Source of the DNA: Pyrrhosoma nymphula
Taxonomy: Eukaryota; Arthropoda; Insecta; Odonata; Coenagrionidae
Reading direction: 5' to 3'
DNA: 64,000 bases
NCBI GenBank assembly: GCA_963573305.1
Contig: OY754329.1
Coordinates: 131,179,422-131,243,421 of the forward strand
Positions 45,431 through 56,599 of the stretch are shown here, piece after piece. The notes beneath the pieces are model-generated. The model saw only the letters and a program-made list of their open reading frames with translations. It was not told where the DNA came from and made no database searches. Position 1 is the first letter of the stretch. The number at the start of each line of letters is the position of its first letter. The position numbers and the translations under genes were made by a program.

Positions 45431-45660
45431 GGTAGTAGATCGTTGAAATCTGGAACAATTTCACCCGAAGAGCCTTGCTTGCATTTGTAAAGCAACCCAT
45501 TGGCCGTGTATCAATCCACGTTAGCGTGAACTAGCCCTACTTAATATTCCCCAAAGTCGGTAGGTGACGTCACAATATCAGTCCCTGGACAAACCTTACG
45601 ACCGCGAATGGGCTGTTTACACGGGCTATAATGAGAAAATGTTTACCACCAGAAATACCA

Positions 45661-45668
45661 GTCGTGGC
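45661..45668. repeat. hAT target-site duplication, left
   Basis: GTCGTGGC, immediately outside the left terminus at 45669. It is identical to 45..-proximal copy on the right side of the element at 46340-46347. Confidence 0.9.
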
Positions 45669-46339
45669 CAGGGACCGCTCTAGCAATACAGGCGCCCTAG
45701 GCGAATGATGAAAAAGGCGCCCCTAAAAAAATTTCGCGCGATCGGCGCCAAAAAACAATCTTTTTTCCCAAAAATATCAATAAACATATATTTCAATTAT
45801 TTTATATTAATATAATTATATTTTTGATACATTTTATTTCTAATACATATTTTCATATATTTAGATACAAATCACTAGATATTAAAATTGTACTCTTTAT
45901 TGGACTGAATATTTCGCTGACACCGACATACATTGGAAGGAAAAAGCCTGATAGAGAAATACAATGTTGGTTCGAAAAGATTACATTGTTTTACGCAGAG
46001 TTATCGACCGTAAATTGAAAACCGTTTACTTTGTAAACGGGCGCGCCCGCCGGAAGGTTAAGCAGCTAACAAGCCCTTTACTTTATGAAATAGGGTTAGA
46101 TATGTTATCGAGTTTTAGGTAATTAGGTTGACGGACTATAAGGTTTACTATTTCCCTCCCCCTTCTTTTTTTCTTTTTTCTCAATGTTTTTTCTCGATTT
46201 TTTCCCCTTTTTTTCTATTTTTTTTTCTTTTCTTTTCTTTTTTTTCTTTTTTTTTCTCTTCACTTGTCATTTCGGCGCCCCTCAAATCGCGGCGCCACAT
46301 CACTTCGCCTAGTTCGCCTATATGGTAGAGCGGGCCCTG
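45669..46339. mobile_element. Non-autonomous hAT element, 671 bp
   Basis: The terminal inverted repeats start CAGGG. The left end reads CAGGGACCGCTCTAGCAATA and the complemented right end CAGGGCCCGCTCTACCATAT; both continue with AGGCG and CTAGGCGAA. The 8-bp duplication GTCGTGGC flanks it exactly on both sides. CAGGG termini and an 8-bp duplication are defining for the hAT superfamily (family knowledge). The interior is A/T-rich with a long pyrimidine tract (46150-46262) and a 64-codon frame (45824-46018) that does not resemble a transposase, so it depends on a transposase made elsewhere. Confidence 0.92.
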
Positions 46340-46347
46340 GTCGTGGC
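46340..46347. repeat. hAT target-site duplication, right
   Basis: GTCGTGGC, immediately outside the right terminus and identical to the left copy at 45661-45668. Confidence 0.9.
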
Positions 46348-46639
46348 AAAGAATTCATATGATATAGCAAGGGCCATGAACTTCGCGAGAGATCGTAGGG
46401 GCAAATTGTAACGCTCATGAATTACCCTGACATTTTTAAGCTAGGCAATTTTTACAACGCGAAATAAATTTTAACATGTCAGGCGACAACTTGTGGAAAT
46501 GAGTGATCGGTAAGATAATCATAAAAGAAATAAGTACTTAGTAAAATTTCCACACTGAGTTTATTAACCGACTTAGGTTTTGGCAAACATTTTCCATTAT
46601 CAAATTAACCTTGATGTTGGGAAATTTTAAAAGGTCGCG

Positions 46640-46870
46640 AGTTCTTACACCACCATGAACATGGATGCCGCGTCTTGGATTCTGGTAACAGCAAATATTT
46701 TCCAGAGGTATTCCGATTGCTTGTAGGCTTTGTGCAGGTCTCCGTCAGATGGGACATGAAAATGTGGGCACATCGGCTTTTTTCGATAAGAGTAGCCGAA
46801 TGCCGACGTCGGGTATCTACCCACCCTCTTTACATTCCCAAAACAGCCCTTCTATTCCCAGCCAGTGCCT
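46640..46870 (+). repeat. Repeat with the family B 3' module
   Basis: 46743-46815 carries GTCAGATGGGACATGAAAAT, then GAGTAGCCGAATGCCGACG and TCGGG, matching 20113-20200 and more weakly 56125-56225. The sequence before it differs from the family B body, so the 3' module is shared by more than one element. Confidence 0.5.
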
Positions 46871-47654
46871 TTAACCTTATGACGCAAATTACCAAGCATC
46901 ATATTTCCAAATAGCTACCACAACAAAGAGTTATAAAATTTATCTTTTTCAATTAACTCAATAAATTTCACCATACTTAATGCAAATCGGCAATGTTTTT
47001 TTAGCACATAAATACCATTATCAGTCTCCGGTATGTGCATCTGACGTTCATCGGTAAATTTCCATTTGAAGAGCTACGCGAAATATTTGAACAATGGCTA
47101 CCCCAGATCGAAGGAATACAGCTTCGGAGCATTCACCGCCTATGTTTCTGCCACCGTTTATCTAAATCCTTGGCGTTGGCCCGTGAACATTTTGAATGAA
47201 ACCGATAACGACGTACTGAACTGAAGTGTTTAAAGATTTGAATGAGGCAGATGAGAACGGACTCAGCTGAGACAGATTTCCATTTCGAAAAGGACGTTTT
47301 TTAAAGTAAGGGTGAGTGTCATTGTTGGGGGGGGGGAGAGTGAAATAATATGAAGGCGGGGGTGTGGAAAATCTCTCCGTCGTCCCGTTGCCTGGGATAC
47401 CTCCGACGTGCCTCATTTTCTTTCTCCCTCCATGCGTTAAATCCCCTCTTGGACTTTTACTTCCCCTCTCAACCACCCCCCCCCCCCCCACCCACTCCAC
47501 CCTCACCACTCATGCCTCCCCCACCTCCTCCCCCATTCCACTCCATTCCCCCTCTCCTCTCTCCCGATCCACTTCATAAATTCGAACTTCTCGCTCTCCC
47601 CTGTCCCCTAGCACTGCCACCCACTGCTTAAACTGCCCTCCCCATCGCCTGCAT
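46871..47654. other. Pyrimidine-rich tract, no gene
   Basis: 47325-47338 is a G-run, and 47460-47560 is almost pure C/T with a 14-C run. The 93- and 115-codon frames over it are proline- or glycine-rich by composition only. Confidence 0.5.
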
Positions 47655-47830
47655 TCCTTACACATTTCTCTTCCGGACGACATAAGAAGAGGCAGTGGGC
47701 GTGAAGAATTTAAGGGAGATATGACGGTGGGAAATTAACGTGCAGGAAAGGTGAAAATATGTCCCAGAAATGGGGAAGTTTGAGCAAGGGCTGTCCAAAA
47801 TCCTACCTAATCCTAGCTCGTTGAATACAA
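47655..47830 (+). repeat. Repeat family C, copy 2
   Basis: It shares GAAGAATTTAAGGGAGATAT, GGAAAGGTGAAAATATGTCC and GGGCTGTCCAAAATCC with the copies at 33475-33625 and 58200-58440. No LINE tail is visible next to it here. Confidence 0.5.
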
Positions 47831-48049
47831 ATTGTATTCCAAACCTGATCCTTCTTATATTCATCACTGATGATGCAGTTACTTTTCGCAGAAATTCATA
47901 TGAACTCCTAAGCAAAGTGTTCATATGTTTTGCTGTGTATGAACTATCAAGCTTTATCTGCATCTGAAGAGGAGGTAGATGCCGGAGGAAGATGCTTAAT
48001 TTGGCATGCATTAGGAATGAAAAAATTAGCAATTTTCCACTTATTTATA

Positions 48050-48545
48050 TTGACTATAGGTTTATGGCGACCGGTTTCAACGTATTTACATAATTGTGAA
48101 GAACGGTTTTAATAATAAACAAATACTATTTACATATTTAAAGATGGTTGTTAATGAGTGAATAAAGAAGGGTAGAAGTAGTGATAGTAAGGCTGAAGGT
48201 ACTATTGAGGGAATCTAATGGAGAGTGAAGCGGAGTGGGATTGAAATATGTTTTCGTTCATAAGCGGAATTTGACCAAGACTGTGTTTAATTATTTCAAG
48301 TTGATCATAAATATCTAGTTTGTTTCCTTTGCTTTCCAAATGCAGTGTTTTTGGTTGGAAGCTGCAGTCATGGTTAGTTTCCATGATGTGCTTGGCTATC
48401 ATGGAGTTGTCATTTCCATTCCCCAGGTATCTTCGTTGTTCTTTAAGCCTTGTCAAAAAATTCGTCCAGTCTGACCAACGTAAGCTCTTGGGCATGAGTT
48501 GCAACTTACTTTATATACTCAACTTTTATTTTCATTTTCCATTTT
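48050..48545 (-). mobile_element. Penelope-like element, GIY-YIG endonuclease end and 3' terminus
   Basis: From the right on the minus strand, YKVSCNSCPRAYVGQTGRIF (about 48535-48470) is the start of the GIY-YIG nuclease domain, with Y.GQT.R.F. A one-base slip in a T-run follows. A 100-codon frame (48504-48202) then continues RLKEQRRYLGN, NSMIAKHIMETNHDCSF, KLDIYDQLEIIKHS and LMNENIFQSHS to a stop at 48202. This order is characteristic of the endonuclease domain of Penelope-like retroelements, which nicks the target before reverse transcription. Beyond the stop, GAAACCGGTCG (complement of 48069-48078) and an A/T-rich tail mark the 3' terminal repeat. The reverse transcriptase is absent. Confidence 0.82.
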
Positions 48546-48799
48546 GTCTTTTGAATTGAATAAAAGTTTAGAGAGGCTGTATGACGTGTAAAATGAAATT
48601 TTGTATTTTTCTTTGGGGAAGATGTTTGCAATTTTTTAATTTTTCCTTCTTGTTTTTGGCAACTTTGTTCATTGGCATAATTGTACTAATGAATTTACTT
48701 TTGATTACGATTAATTAGAGGACCAGCAAGTCCTGTCTGTAGTTAGTTTAAATGAGTTAGAGGAGACTTACGAAAAAACAAAAATCGAACTCAAATAAA

Positions 48800-48885
48800 T
48801 ATAAACCTCGATTCTGTACAATGAATTATTTATTGGTCTACGCGTTTCGACGTCTAAGCGTCATCCTCAGGTACGGAGACCGAAG
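48800..48885 (-). repeat. Penelope-like terminal repeat with a hammerhead-like core
   Basis: The minus strand reads GGTCT, then CTGAGGA (complement of 48864-48870), a GACG-loop-CGTC stem and GAAACGCGTA (complement of 48839-48848), then AGACC. CTGANGA, GAAA and the self-complementary ACGCGT followed by A satisfy the conserved positions of a type I hammerhead with minimal stem III. GGTCT/AGACC could close part of stem I. It is followed by ATAAATAATTCATTG, as in other Penelope-like ends. It lies upstream of the GIY-YIG remnant but a common origin is not proven. Confidence 0.6.
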
Positions 48886-50492
48886 TTTGAAATCGTGAAG
48901 TGAATCTTAAAAACAGTCATTCTAATCGCTTGCTGTTGAGTTGAATTTGCTTTGCAAATGTTTTCAGTCCGCAAAATATTTTCCCCTAATCCAGGCGCGT
49001 CCTACCTTCAATATTCCACGCCATATTCTTAACGTGGAACATCCGAATTTCTGTCGGAAAGATATTGGAAATCTCTTAGCTCTTGTACTCAACATGGATA
49101 CCCATACATTTCCAACTGGAGATGTTCTCTCCCCCCTTAATGACTCCTGTGGACACGTCCGTGGATACGAGGAAAACGTTATGACCACGATGCATTATTT
49201 CCGAGATCCCATTCGAGAATGGATCAAAACTCCATCAAAAATGGAACACCGCTGACGTCACAGAATAAAATCCACGGATAAAGAAAAATGGTCATCCAGC
49301 CTTTGAGAATGATGATCTTTCTTTTTTCTTCCTTCTTGCTGACCATGAAGTTATTCAGTGATCTTTCATTCATCCAGATCGACGATTTAATATATTTCAT
49401 CGAAGTTATAATAGAATTCCAACTTTTTTCCAACTTTGATTCATTATTAAGATTTTTTTGGCTTTTATAATTTGAATTGTGACATTTTTTTTTTGGAAAA
49501 TGAATTAGAATAGCCCAGTTTCCCTCCGTTGTTAAAAATCATTATGTGTTACATGCGGTGCTTACTTAAGCAAACTAGCATAAATGAAGATTGTTTAGCA
49601 GTATAAAATCGGTATTTCGAGCTCCTAGAAAAATTTGGAATCAGCATTGAATTTTTTATGAGTTCTTTCTATTGTGGCATTGAGAAGAGAAATTTTACCT
49701 TGGTAATTGACGGCAAGACCATTTGTGCCAGCTATTTTATCTACTTCCGCCAATTGGACTGGTTTTTCTCTTACAGTTTCCGAAAAACAACATTAAAGGA
49801 AAAAACTTGCTTTTTGTTCAATATTTTCTTTTTTTAAAGCTTCCTTTATCACCCTCATTTTTCTTAACTGGCATTAGGAGAAGTTATACCTTACTTTACT
49901 TAAGGGTTCTGTCTATATTTAATTAGAATCTGACCCCATTTCAAGGTGTAATAATTTTTGCTAAGCAGCTGAAGCCCCCCAAGCAAGCAAGTGCTGTAGT
50001 ATTTCTAGTTCCTGATCCTTTTATTTCTCTTCTGGGTTTGCAGTCGTGAATTCTCTGTCCAAGTTCACCGATGCGGAATATTAACGATCCGGCCCTTTCC
50101 CCTGTCGACTTTGTAGCCCAAGAGGCCACTTAAAGAGAAAATTATCGAATTGGAGCCGCGATTAGGGATAATCGAGGGAAAATTCCCAGAAATTGGGACG
50201 TGGGCTGAATTCAAGGAGCGATAGGCCCCCAACCCTGACACATTTTTCTCTAAAACAACGGGTCTACAGAGAAGGTCATCGTAATGACAACATATTTATA
50301 TGAGGTATTCTGTTACGATGGATATTGAAACCAACTATTCCTCGGAATGCAGAAAATTTGTATCCGAAAAGTTTCCTTTGATCCCTAATCTACTCGGGAC
50401 CCAACTCAGTCTCTTGGTCAATAAGGACGTTTCCAATTATTTTAATTGCTCGGTTATCGAGAAATCGTAGGTAATGTGGTGTCGTTTTTCAG
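48886..50492. other. No supported gene
   Basis: A 104-codon + frame (48941-49255) with EHPNFCRKDIGNLLALVL and GDVLSPLNDSCGHVRGYEE looks mildly protein-like, but I cannot place it. The rest is AT-rich. Confidence 0.35.
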
Positions 50493-50691
50493 AAAATTGA
50501 TCAATTTTATCGGAACTTGGGGTGACCACGACCCCATTTCCACTCTTAGTGGTGAAAGCAGCATATTTGAAAATTCCACTAATTTTAAGAGTGACTTTGA
50601 CCCCGTGGAGGGATCAAAGACTTTGAGGGTATCGGACAGACTCTCGCACGGCACGAAAGGAAGCTCAGTCATTGATAGACTTTTGATTTGA
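50493..50691 (+). CDS. Candidate terminal exon, unknown gene
   Basis: Preceded by a T-rich acceptor (gtcgtttttcag, AG at 50491-50492), the frame continues INFIGTWGDHDPISTLSGES, FENSTNFKSDFDPVEGSKTL and RVSDRLSHGTKGSSVIDRLL to a TGA at 50691. AATAAA follows at 50738-50743 and again near 50759. The composition (S, T, D rich, no repeats) is protein-like. I recognise no domain, and no upstream exon could be linked. Confidence 0.25.
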
Positions 50692-50834
50692 CTCTCGCGA
50701 CTCAGTGATGAGAAAAATGCCGATATTATTAAACGTAAATAAAAACCTTTTTATCGGAAATAAAATGTTTACTCTTTCTTTTGTATTTACACAATAAAAG
50801 TGAAAATGGTACTTTTTATTTACTATTTAGAATT

Positions 50835-51030
50835 CGAAGCAAAGTACTGGCCACATCGCTAGATATAACCTTCCAAGCAGAAGAAGAGGTGTAAGGAGAC
50901 CAATAAAAAGATGGCGTGTGAATATATAGATTTATTAATCTGAGGACGTACAGATGGAAACAGGCGCAAAGATAAGAGGAAAGTGAGAATAAGAAGGAAT
51001 GGAATGATTTCAATGGCTCATATAATTATA
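50835..51030 (+). mobile_element. LINE fragment, extreme C-terminus
   Basis: The + strand gives HIARYNLPSRRRGVRRPIKR and WRVNI. After a slip it gives MET plus AQ/K-rich residues and KEWNDFNGS. This fits the LINE ending RRRGRP.KRW.DDI...W...A.DR..WK. It is short, broken and non-functional. Confidence 0.5.
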
Positions 51031-52589
51031 AAGTCCTATTACAAGTAAGGTGTTATCTCTTAAGTAATTTGTTTCAAAGAAACAACGAGAAACGTAAGTA
51101 TTACATATATCAATATGGTATACAGGCAAAAATATTCTGAGAGATTTACGATGACAATAATCCGGTAACACTCGCCTGGCGCAAAGAACAGATCTCGGGG
51201 AGGAAGAGGATACTTTGTTCTAATCACTACGAAAGTTACTTTTAAACACGAATATAAAATTTTTTATCAGGGATAAATATAATACCAACAAATAAATTAA
51301 TGAAGTGCATAATAATAACAATAGAAAATTATTTTAGAAATGACATATCATTCATAAATGAATAGGTCACAGATGAGGATTAAAGAGATGTGGTGCCAAA
51401 ACTATGGTGAAACAAGGTGGTGATGTTGCACCTAGATTATTTCATATTTTATCCCCTGAAATTTCAAACATAAATCATCAAATTGAAAGGAAAAGTAAAA
51501 TTTTAACTGAATTGATTAATGAGCTACATAAAAACGATTTCTGTGTTGACTTTGTGTAACTAAATTTGGCTATTTTTTAAAAATGATGAATGCATTTCAT
51601 TATGATTGTTTTGCAAATTACTATTATATGTATACCAAATATTATGTTGTAGATAGTTGTACTTAATAGCTACGGTATGGTGTATCATGCAACTTTTATT
51701 CTAATTTGCAAGATTTTTATGTGATGGAAGCGTTCTCAAGAGGAATGAGCACCAACTGATGAGCACGTGGCTCAGGTGGACTCATGTGCTAATTGATCAT
51801 ATCTCTTTTTCATCCCTTTTGGGAGCTGTTTTTTTAGTTTCAGTGTACGTTGATATTAATTTTTAATGTAACGAGGAAGAATATATATAATAAAATCTGA
51901 TTACTCAACAGTAATGGTAACTGTGAAAAGAATTTGTGCCATATCTCAATTTAGCAAAAAAATATTTCTACGTTTTTTTTCAGTCGAATGGAAAAAAATC
52001 GGAAAAATACGTTTCACACGTTCATTTTTTTCATTTTCAAGGTGCGTATTTCAAATTTCATATATCTCTCTCTACCAAGTAGCTTCGAAAATTCTCAATC
52101 CTCCACCGCCCTCACATTCTCCCTCAATCATGGCGTTTCTCCCTAACACTCAATCCTCGCTACCATACACTCGACTCTTTTCAACACGCCCCCTTTATTT
52201 CCCGGCTGCCGTTTCACCTTCCCTCTCGTCCATCAGCCCTCTCTCTTCCGATGCCAATATCTCTCCCACCCTCGTTTAAATCCTTCCTTCAGAGGTGGGG
52301 GAAGTTGGCGGGCACAAATATCCCTCTCCTTTTGGCCCCTGTACAGATAAGAGGACGGACCAAGGTTTTGCATTTCACCGGTGAGCGAGTCTGCATGAGT
52401 GGGTGCGGGATGATGACTTTCTCCGGTTCATCCCTTGGATATTAAAAGAGCCAGAGGTAGCCTACAAATGGTTGGAAGTGAGTCCATCTCTTTCTCAATG
52501 CTTAGCTGCATTCAGTAACTTGCTCTTCTCAATGGCCAGTCATTGAGGTGCAGTTTCTCTGGAGCTATTTCCATGTTCTCTGCTATATT
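51031..52589. other. No supported gene; pyrimidine-rich block
   Basis: 52060-52290 is C/T-rich and underlies a 121-codon frame (51914-52279) that I consider compositional. The rest is AT-rich. Confidence 0.45.
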
Positions 52590-53473
52590 TATTTATTTAT
52601 TTTATTTATTTTAAAATAATGTTCACATACAGCAGTAGCGCCAATTTAAAGTGAAAAATTTAACAATAAACATGACAGAGGACAAAAATACAATAACAAC
52701 ATAAAAATCAACAGCGCTGAGCCCAAGATGGAAAGGGGAAATATTTAATTTGTTGACAGGTGGGACATAGCTTGGGTGGTGAAATGGTTACGTGATAAAT
52801 AAAAAGGATCGACAGTGTGAGGGAGTGAATTAAGAAGGGAGGAGAGGCGAAATAAAGGTGAGCGCTGGGTGAGTGATATACTAGGAATAGGCAGGTGGAG
52901 TAATGAATGCGTACGGGTGGATCGAGCTGGTATCCTAAAGTTGAAGAGAGAAAGCAGTTCAGGGCAGTCAATGGTCGAGTTAAGGGTGTTGTGGAGGAGT
53001 TTTAAATCAGTTTTAAGTCTGTGGTTTTGGAGATTAGATATGGAAAGAGAAGACAGAATAGCATTTGAGGACATATTGCGGAAATGTGGGACTCTGTGTT
53101 TGACTATTTTGGCAAAGAAATGGGGGATGCAATAAAGGGATTTTAGATTAGTCGGGGCTGATATGGACCATATTGGGGAGCAATATGATACTACGGGAAG
53201 AAAAATTGTTGAGAAGTAGGAATGGAGTGCTCTGGGATCTTTTATTTCTGTGAAGCGGTAAAGAAGGCCTAGTAGGGACATTGCCTTACTTTTTACAGTC
53301 TGAATGTGGTCGGAGTAATTTAGTTTTTGGTCGGTTATAACACCTAGGTCTTTCATAGCTGTCACTCTTTTTAAGGGAGTTGAATTAATGGTGTAATTGA
53401 ATCTCAGGGGTTTTGTTTTCAGAGCAAGAGTCATGATGCTGCATTTTGTGTCGTAACCCGCAAACAATGCACT
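52590..53473 (-). mobile_element. 5'-truncated LINE, reverse transcriptase C-terminus intact
   Basis: A 240-codon minus frame (53467-52745) is open to its natural stop. It begins TKCSIMTLALKTKPLRFNYT and INSTPLKRVTAMKDLGVITD, then KLNYSDHIQTVKSKAMSLLG, then FLPVVSYCSPIWS. This is the thumb and C-terminal region of a CR1/Jockey/L2-like non-LTR reverse transcriptase, which copies the element RNA at the nicked target. The 3' untranslated region ends in an (AAAT)n-like tail at 52590-52617. CTATATT occurs at 52583-52589 and at 53474-53480, a candidate 7-bp target duplication that fixes the truncation point. The intact frame indicates a fairly young insertion. Confidence 0.85.
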
Positions 53474-53480
53474 CTATATT

Positions 53481-56029
53481 AGAGTGAATAACCACATGAA
53501 AGAAAATATACATTATTTTTATGTATTCGAGTTGAAGATCACGAAACTGGTCGTCGTTCATCAGAAAATTGTGTTATATATGAGAGAAACGGAGCAGAAG
53601 TGGTAAACATATATTTTTTAAATATATTTCCTTGCACAATGATTTCACCATACATGCAAATAACTTTAGTAGTTGAAAAAAAAAATTCTGTTGAATATTT
53701 GTCAATAATGCTTGAGCACTTTATAGTTTATGCTGTAATAGTTTAATTCGAAAATTATCAACAGAATTTACTACTACTCAACTACAAATTAGAGTCGCCG
53801 TATTCCGCCGTTTTCTGTCTTTCGCCGGTCGAAAACTTCATGGCCTTGCATTGGGAGCAGTGGTGTTTTGAGAAACAAATAGAGAATTACAACACGTGGA
53901 AAACTAAAATGGGAAGTTAGCGTGCCATATTGCACTACAAGCACCAGTAAAGGTTTCCGGATGTATATTTTCCCGATTTAGACTGAAAGAAGCGCGCAAT
54001 GGCTTCGGATATGTCAGAAAGACACGTAGCAACCCATCTCGAATTCATCGAGTATTTAAAAAATGCATTTAAAAACATAAATGTATTACACATCGAATAT
54101 ATGATTTGTAGCTGAGTATTCACTATGTAGAGGACTCTTGTTTACCTAATCTAATTCACCCCACTGAGATACATCCAATACGTAGCGTAGACCACCAAAG
54201 GGCCCCTTTTTGGAACCTTTTGGGGCCCTGAGATCTTAAGACAAATAACTCCAGGATCATAAAGGGAGACATCAGGCGAGATGTTGTGGAATATGAACAT
54301 AAGAACTTAGAAGATGCAATTTTCCACAGATAAAAATTTTAATTCTTAAATTAAATTCTTCTTAAAATTATTTCTAATATTTTTCATCGGTAATATTTAC
54401 AGTACCCCTTGACCCCTCATACAGTTGTTAGTATAGGATTTGGTTTTGGGGTGCTTCAACGGCGAAGGTCATTCACATCACGGATAGCCTACGTTTGACC
54501 TTGTTCTCAAATCAAATTAGATTAAATAAATAGTTAAATAAATAATTAAAATATATAAATAAATTAAAATTTAATAGTCATAAAATTCATTAAACTGTAC
54601 ATTAGTGAACAGATAGTTAGCTCGTGTAAAAAAATGCCATTTTATTTTCAAAACTGAGTGACACGGCTGATGTAATCAGGGTCATTTCCTGGGACTCATT
54701 GTCTCTCTACAAGGAATATAATGAAAACAAAGTTGCGAGAAACTTATTGCAGACTCGCTTTTTATTTCTGTTCCAAAACTTTTGCAGATTGAACGCACGG
54801 TAGATTAATACACACTCCCGGTCAACCCATAAAATTACAAAACATTGTGATTTTGAATTTTACGATTTTAAATTTTACTCATTCCATTTAATGGGCATTA
54901 AGTCTGATTTGTAACATTTCAATAGAGTTAATCTTTCCAAAATTAAGTAGCGAAAGAGAAATCATGCGAAGAGATTAATTTCATTCGCCTTTGAAATTTT
55001 TTCACTTCCTCGAGACTCGAAATCCTATTTCTACATGCGTAGTCTTAAATGTAAGCATAAATTCAACGCAAGAAATGTCAAGTGACGCCTTGGGTAAAAA
55101 TTTATTACTTTAAAAACAAATGTATTCCGTCGTATGCCATGCAAATGACAAAAACTTTCCTTTAAAGGGTAAATTTTCATGAGGGAAATTTTCATACCCA
55201 CCGTGTAAAGAGAAAGTGGTGATGGGAAGCTATAAATAATGACGATGTGAATAAGATTCACATTTTTTAAATCACTTCGTTCCGTTGAGATACTCGTGCC
55301 CCACCAGGGATAGTGGACAACTAAGTGCAAGAAACCATAATGAAAGTTTCAGCTTCCCGATAAATTATTTGCATGCACGGCTTAGATGGATTGCGCGGGT
55401 AACTCTCCAACAACCCACCGCGAAATTTTTTTAAAGCGCTCGGACACATCATAAAAACCAATGCCCGAAGAGCGTGTGTTCTCACGGTGACGTCAGAATT
55501 TATGATTTTACATAATGGCCGGGCGAAAGAGATTCTACTCTCCCGGCGGAGAAAAATAAAACGAAGGCAAGGAGATATTTTTTTTCGAGATGGGGGGTAA
55601 ATGGGATTGGTAAATTTATTAAGGACGCTGGGTGTGGGAAGAGAAAGGGTTAAAGAAAGACTTGATACAGGAAGGGTGAAAACAGAGGTGTAAGGGTGGA
55701 AAGACTGCAGGCCTTGAGAGGAGAATAAGGGAAGTAGGGGAAGCAATATTCATCCACTGAAGTGGGGAGACATTTTTGTTGACAAGATTGGCGGAGTTAG
55801 TGAGCTCTTAAAGAGATTGATGGATGAAGGCTTTCAAGGAGCCAATGCTAAGCACTTAGGAGTTGAAAGCACTTGAAATTTGGATTAGGCGTCTTAATTA
55901 CTGCGGAAGAAACCTTGCACGAACCTGAAGACTCTTAGTTAGACACAGAGGACTTCAATCGATCACAATGGCACTTCGATCATCAAGATCATTTGATTTC
56001 GTATGGTGTCGGGTGGATGCTATAGCTCG
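53481..56029. other. No supported gene
   Basis: AT-rich. AGGGCCCC (54199-54206) pairs with GGGGCCCT (54222-54229) in a small hairpin. A 99-codon and a 141-codon minus frame (55031-55330, 55321-55746) are unrecognised. Nothing else was seen. Confidence 0.4.
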
Positions 56030-56230
56030 AATCTTGAGGGCCCTGTTCCAAAAACCAGCGGGATCTCTTCAGTGGAATTCCGACCCTTACTTGAATTCTG
56101 GGTTGAAAACACTTTAAGTACTGTGCCTCCGTCTATTGGATGAGATGTTAGTCCGTGGACTCCATCAGGGACAACATTGACATTTGATTAAAGCACACGC
56201 CGGGTTTCTCTCCAACCTTCCTCTATTCTC
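56030..56230 (+). repeat. Retroelement 3' module, related to the family B module
   Basis: CTGTGCCTCCGTCTATTGGA, then GAGATGTTAGTCCGTGG, then CACGCCGGGTTTCTCTCC resemble the module at 20110-20200 and 46743-46815 (GTC.GATGGGA.GT, CCGACGCCGG). The preceding GTGGAATTCCGACCCTTAC may belong to the same element. It is non-coding. Confidence 0.45.
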
Positions 56231-56599
56231 AAAACTGTTCTACCAAAACCGATCTAAGTACCTGTCCATCATTGATGCTCAAATAATCACGGCTATCAGT
56301 CAATTCTTTTGGCTACCTATTATTACTACTACAACTGGATAAGATTCTTTGAACTGAATATGAATCACGTATCATGGGTCGAAAATCGTACAAGGAAGAT
56401 AAAAAATAAGCAACAGGATGGAATTATTTAGTTTTTTTTCTCGAATTCTGACTCCAAAAATTATTATTTTTTGCCGAAAAAATATCTTGGATCAATTAAG
56501 GAAAAGACCATTTGGAATTTTAATTAAATGCATTCTATCAGGTTTTTAATCTCTAAAAAATCATTTTGAGGAACGGAGATCACAAAATACAGTGTCCCT

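Noticed and set aside
46535..46600. Another Penelope-like terminal repeat
   Set aside because: The flank (ttccacactgagtttatta) resembles such ends, but neither CTGANGA nor GAAAC is preserved.
47350..47631. Proline-rich open frames
   Set aside because: They are a product of the C-run at 47460-47560; translation of a homopolymer tract is not evidence of coding.
49024..49255. Exon of a host gene in the 104-codon + frame
   Set aside because: An AG acceptor-like site precedes it and the composition is reasonable, but there is no donor, motif or partner exon.
51914..52279. 121-codon open frame
   Set aside because: Its second half is a C/T-rich tract giving P, S and L by composition; no motif.
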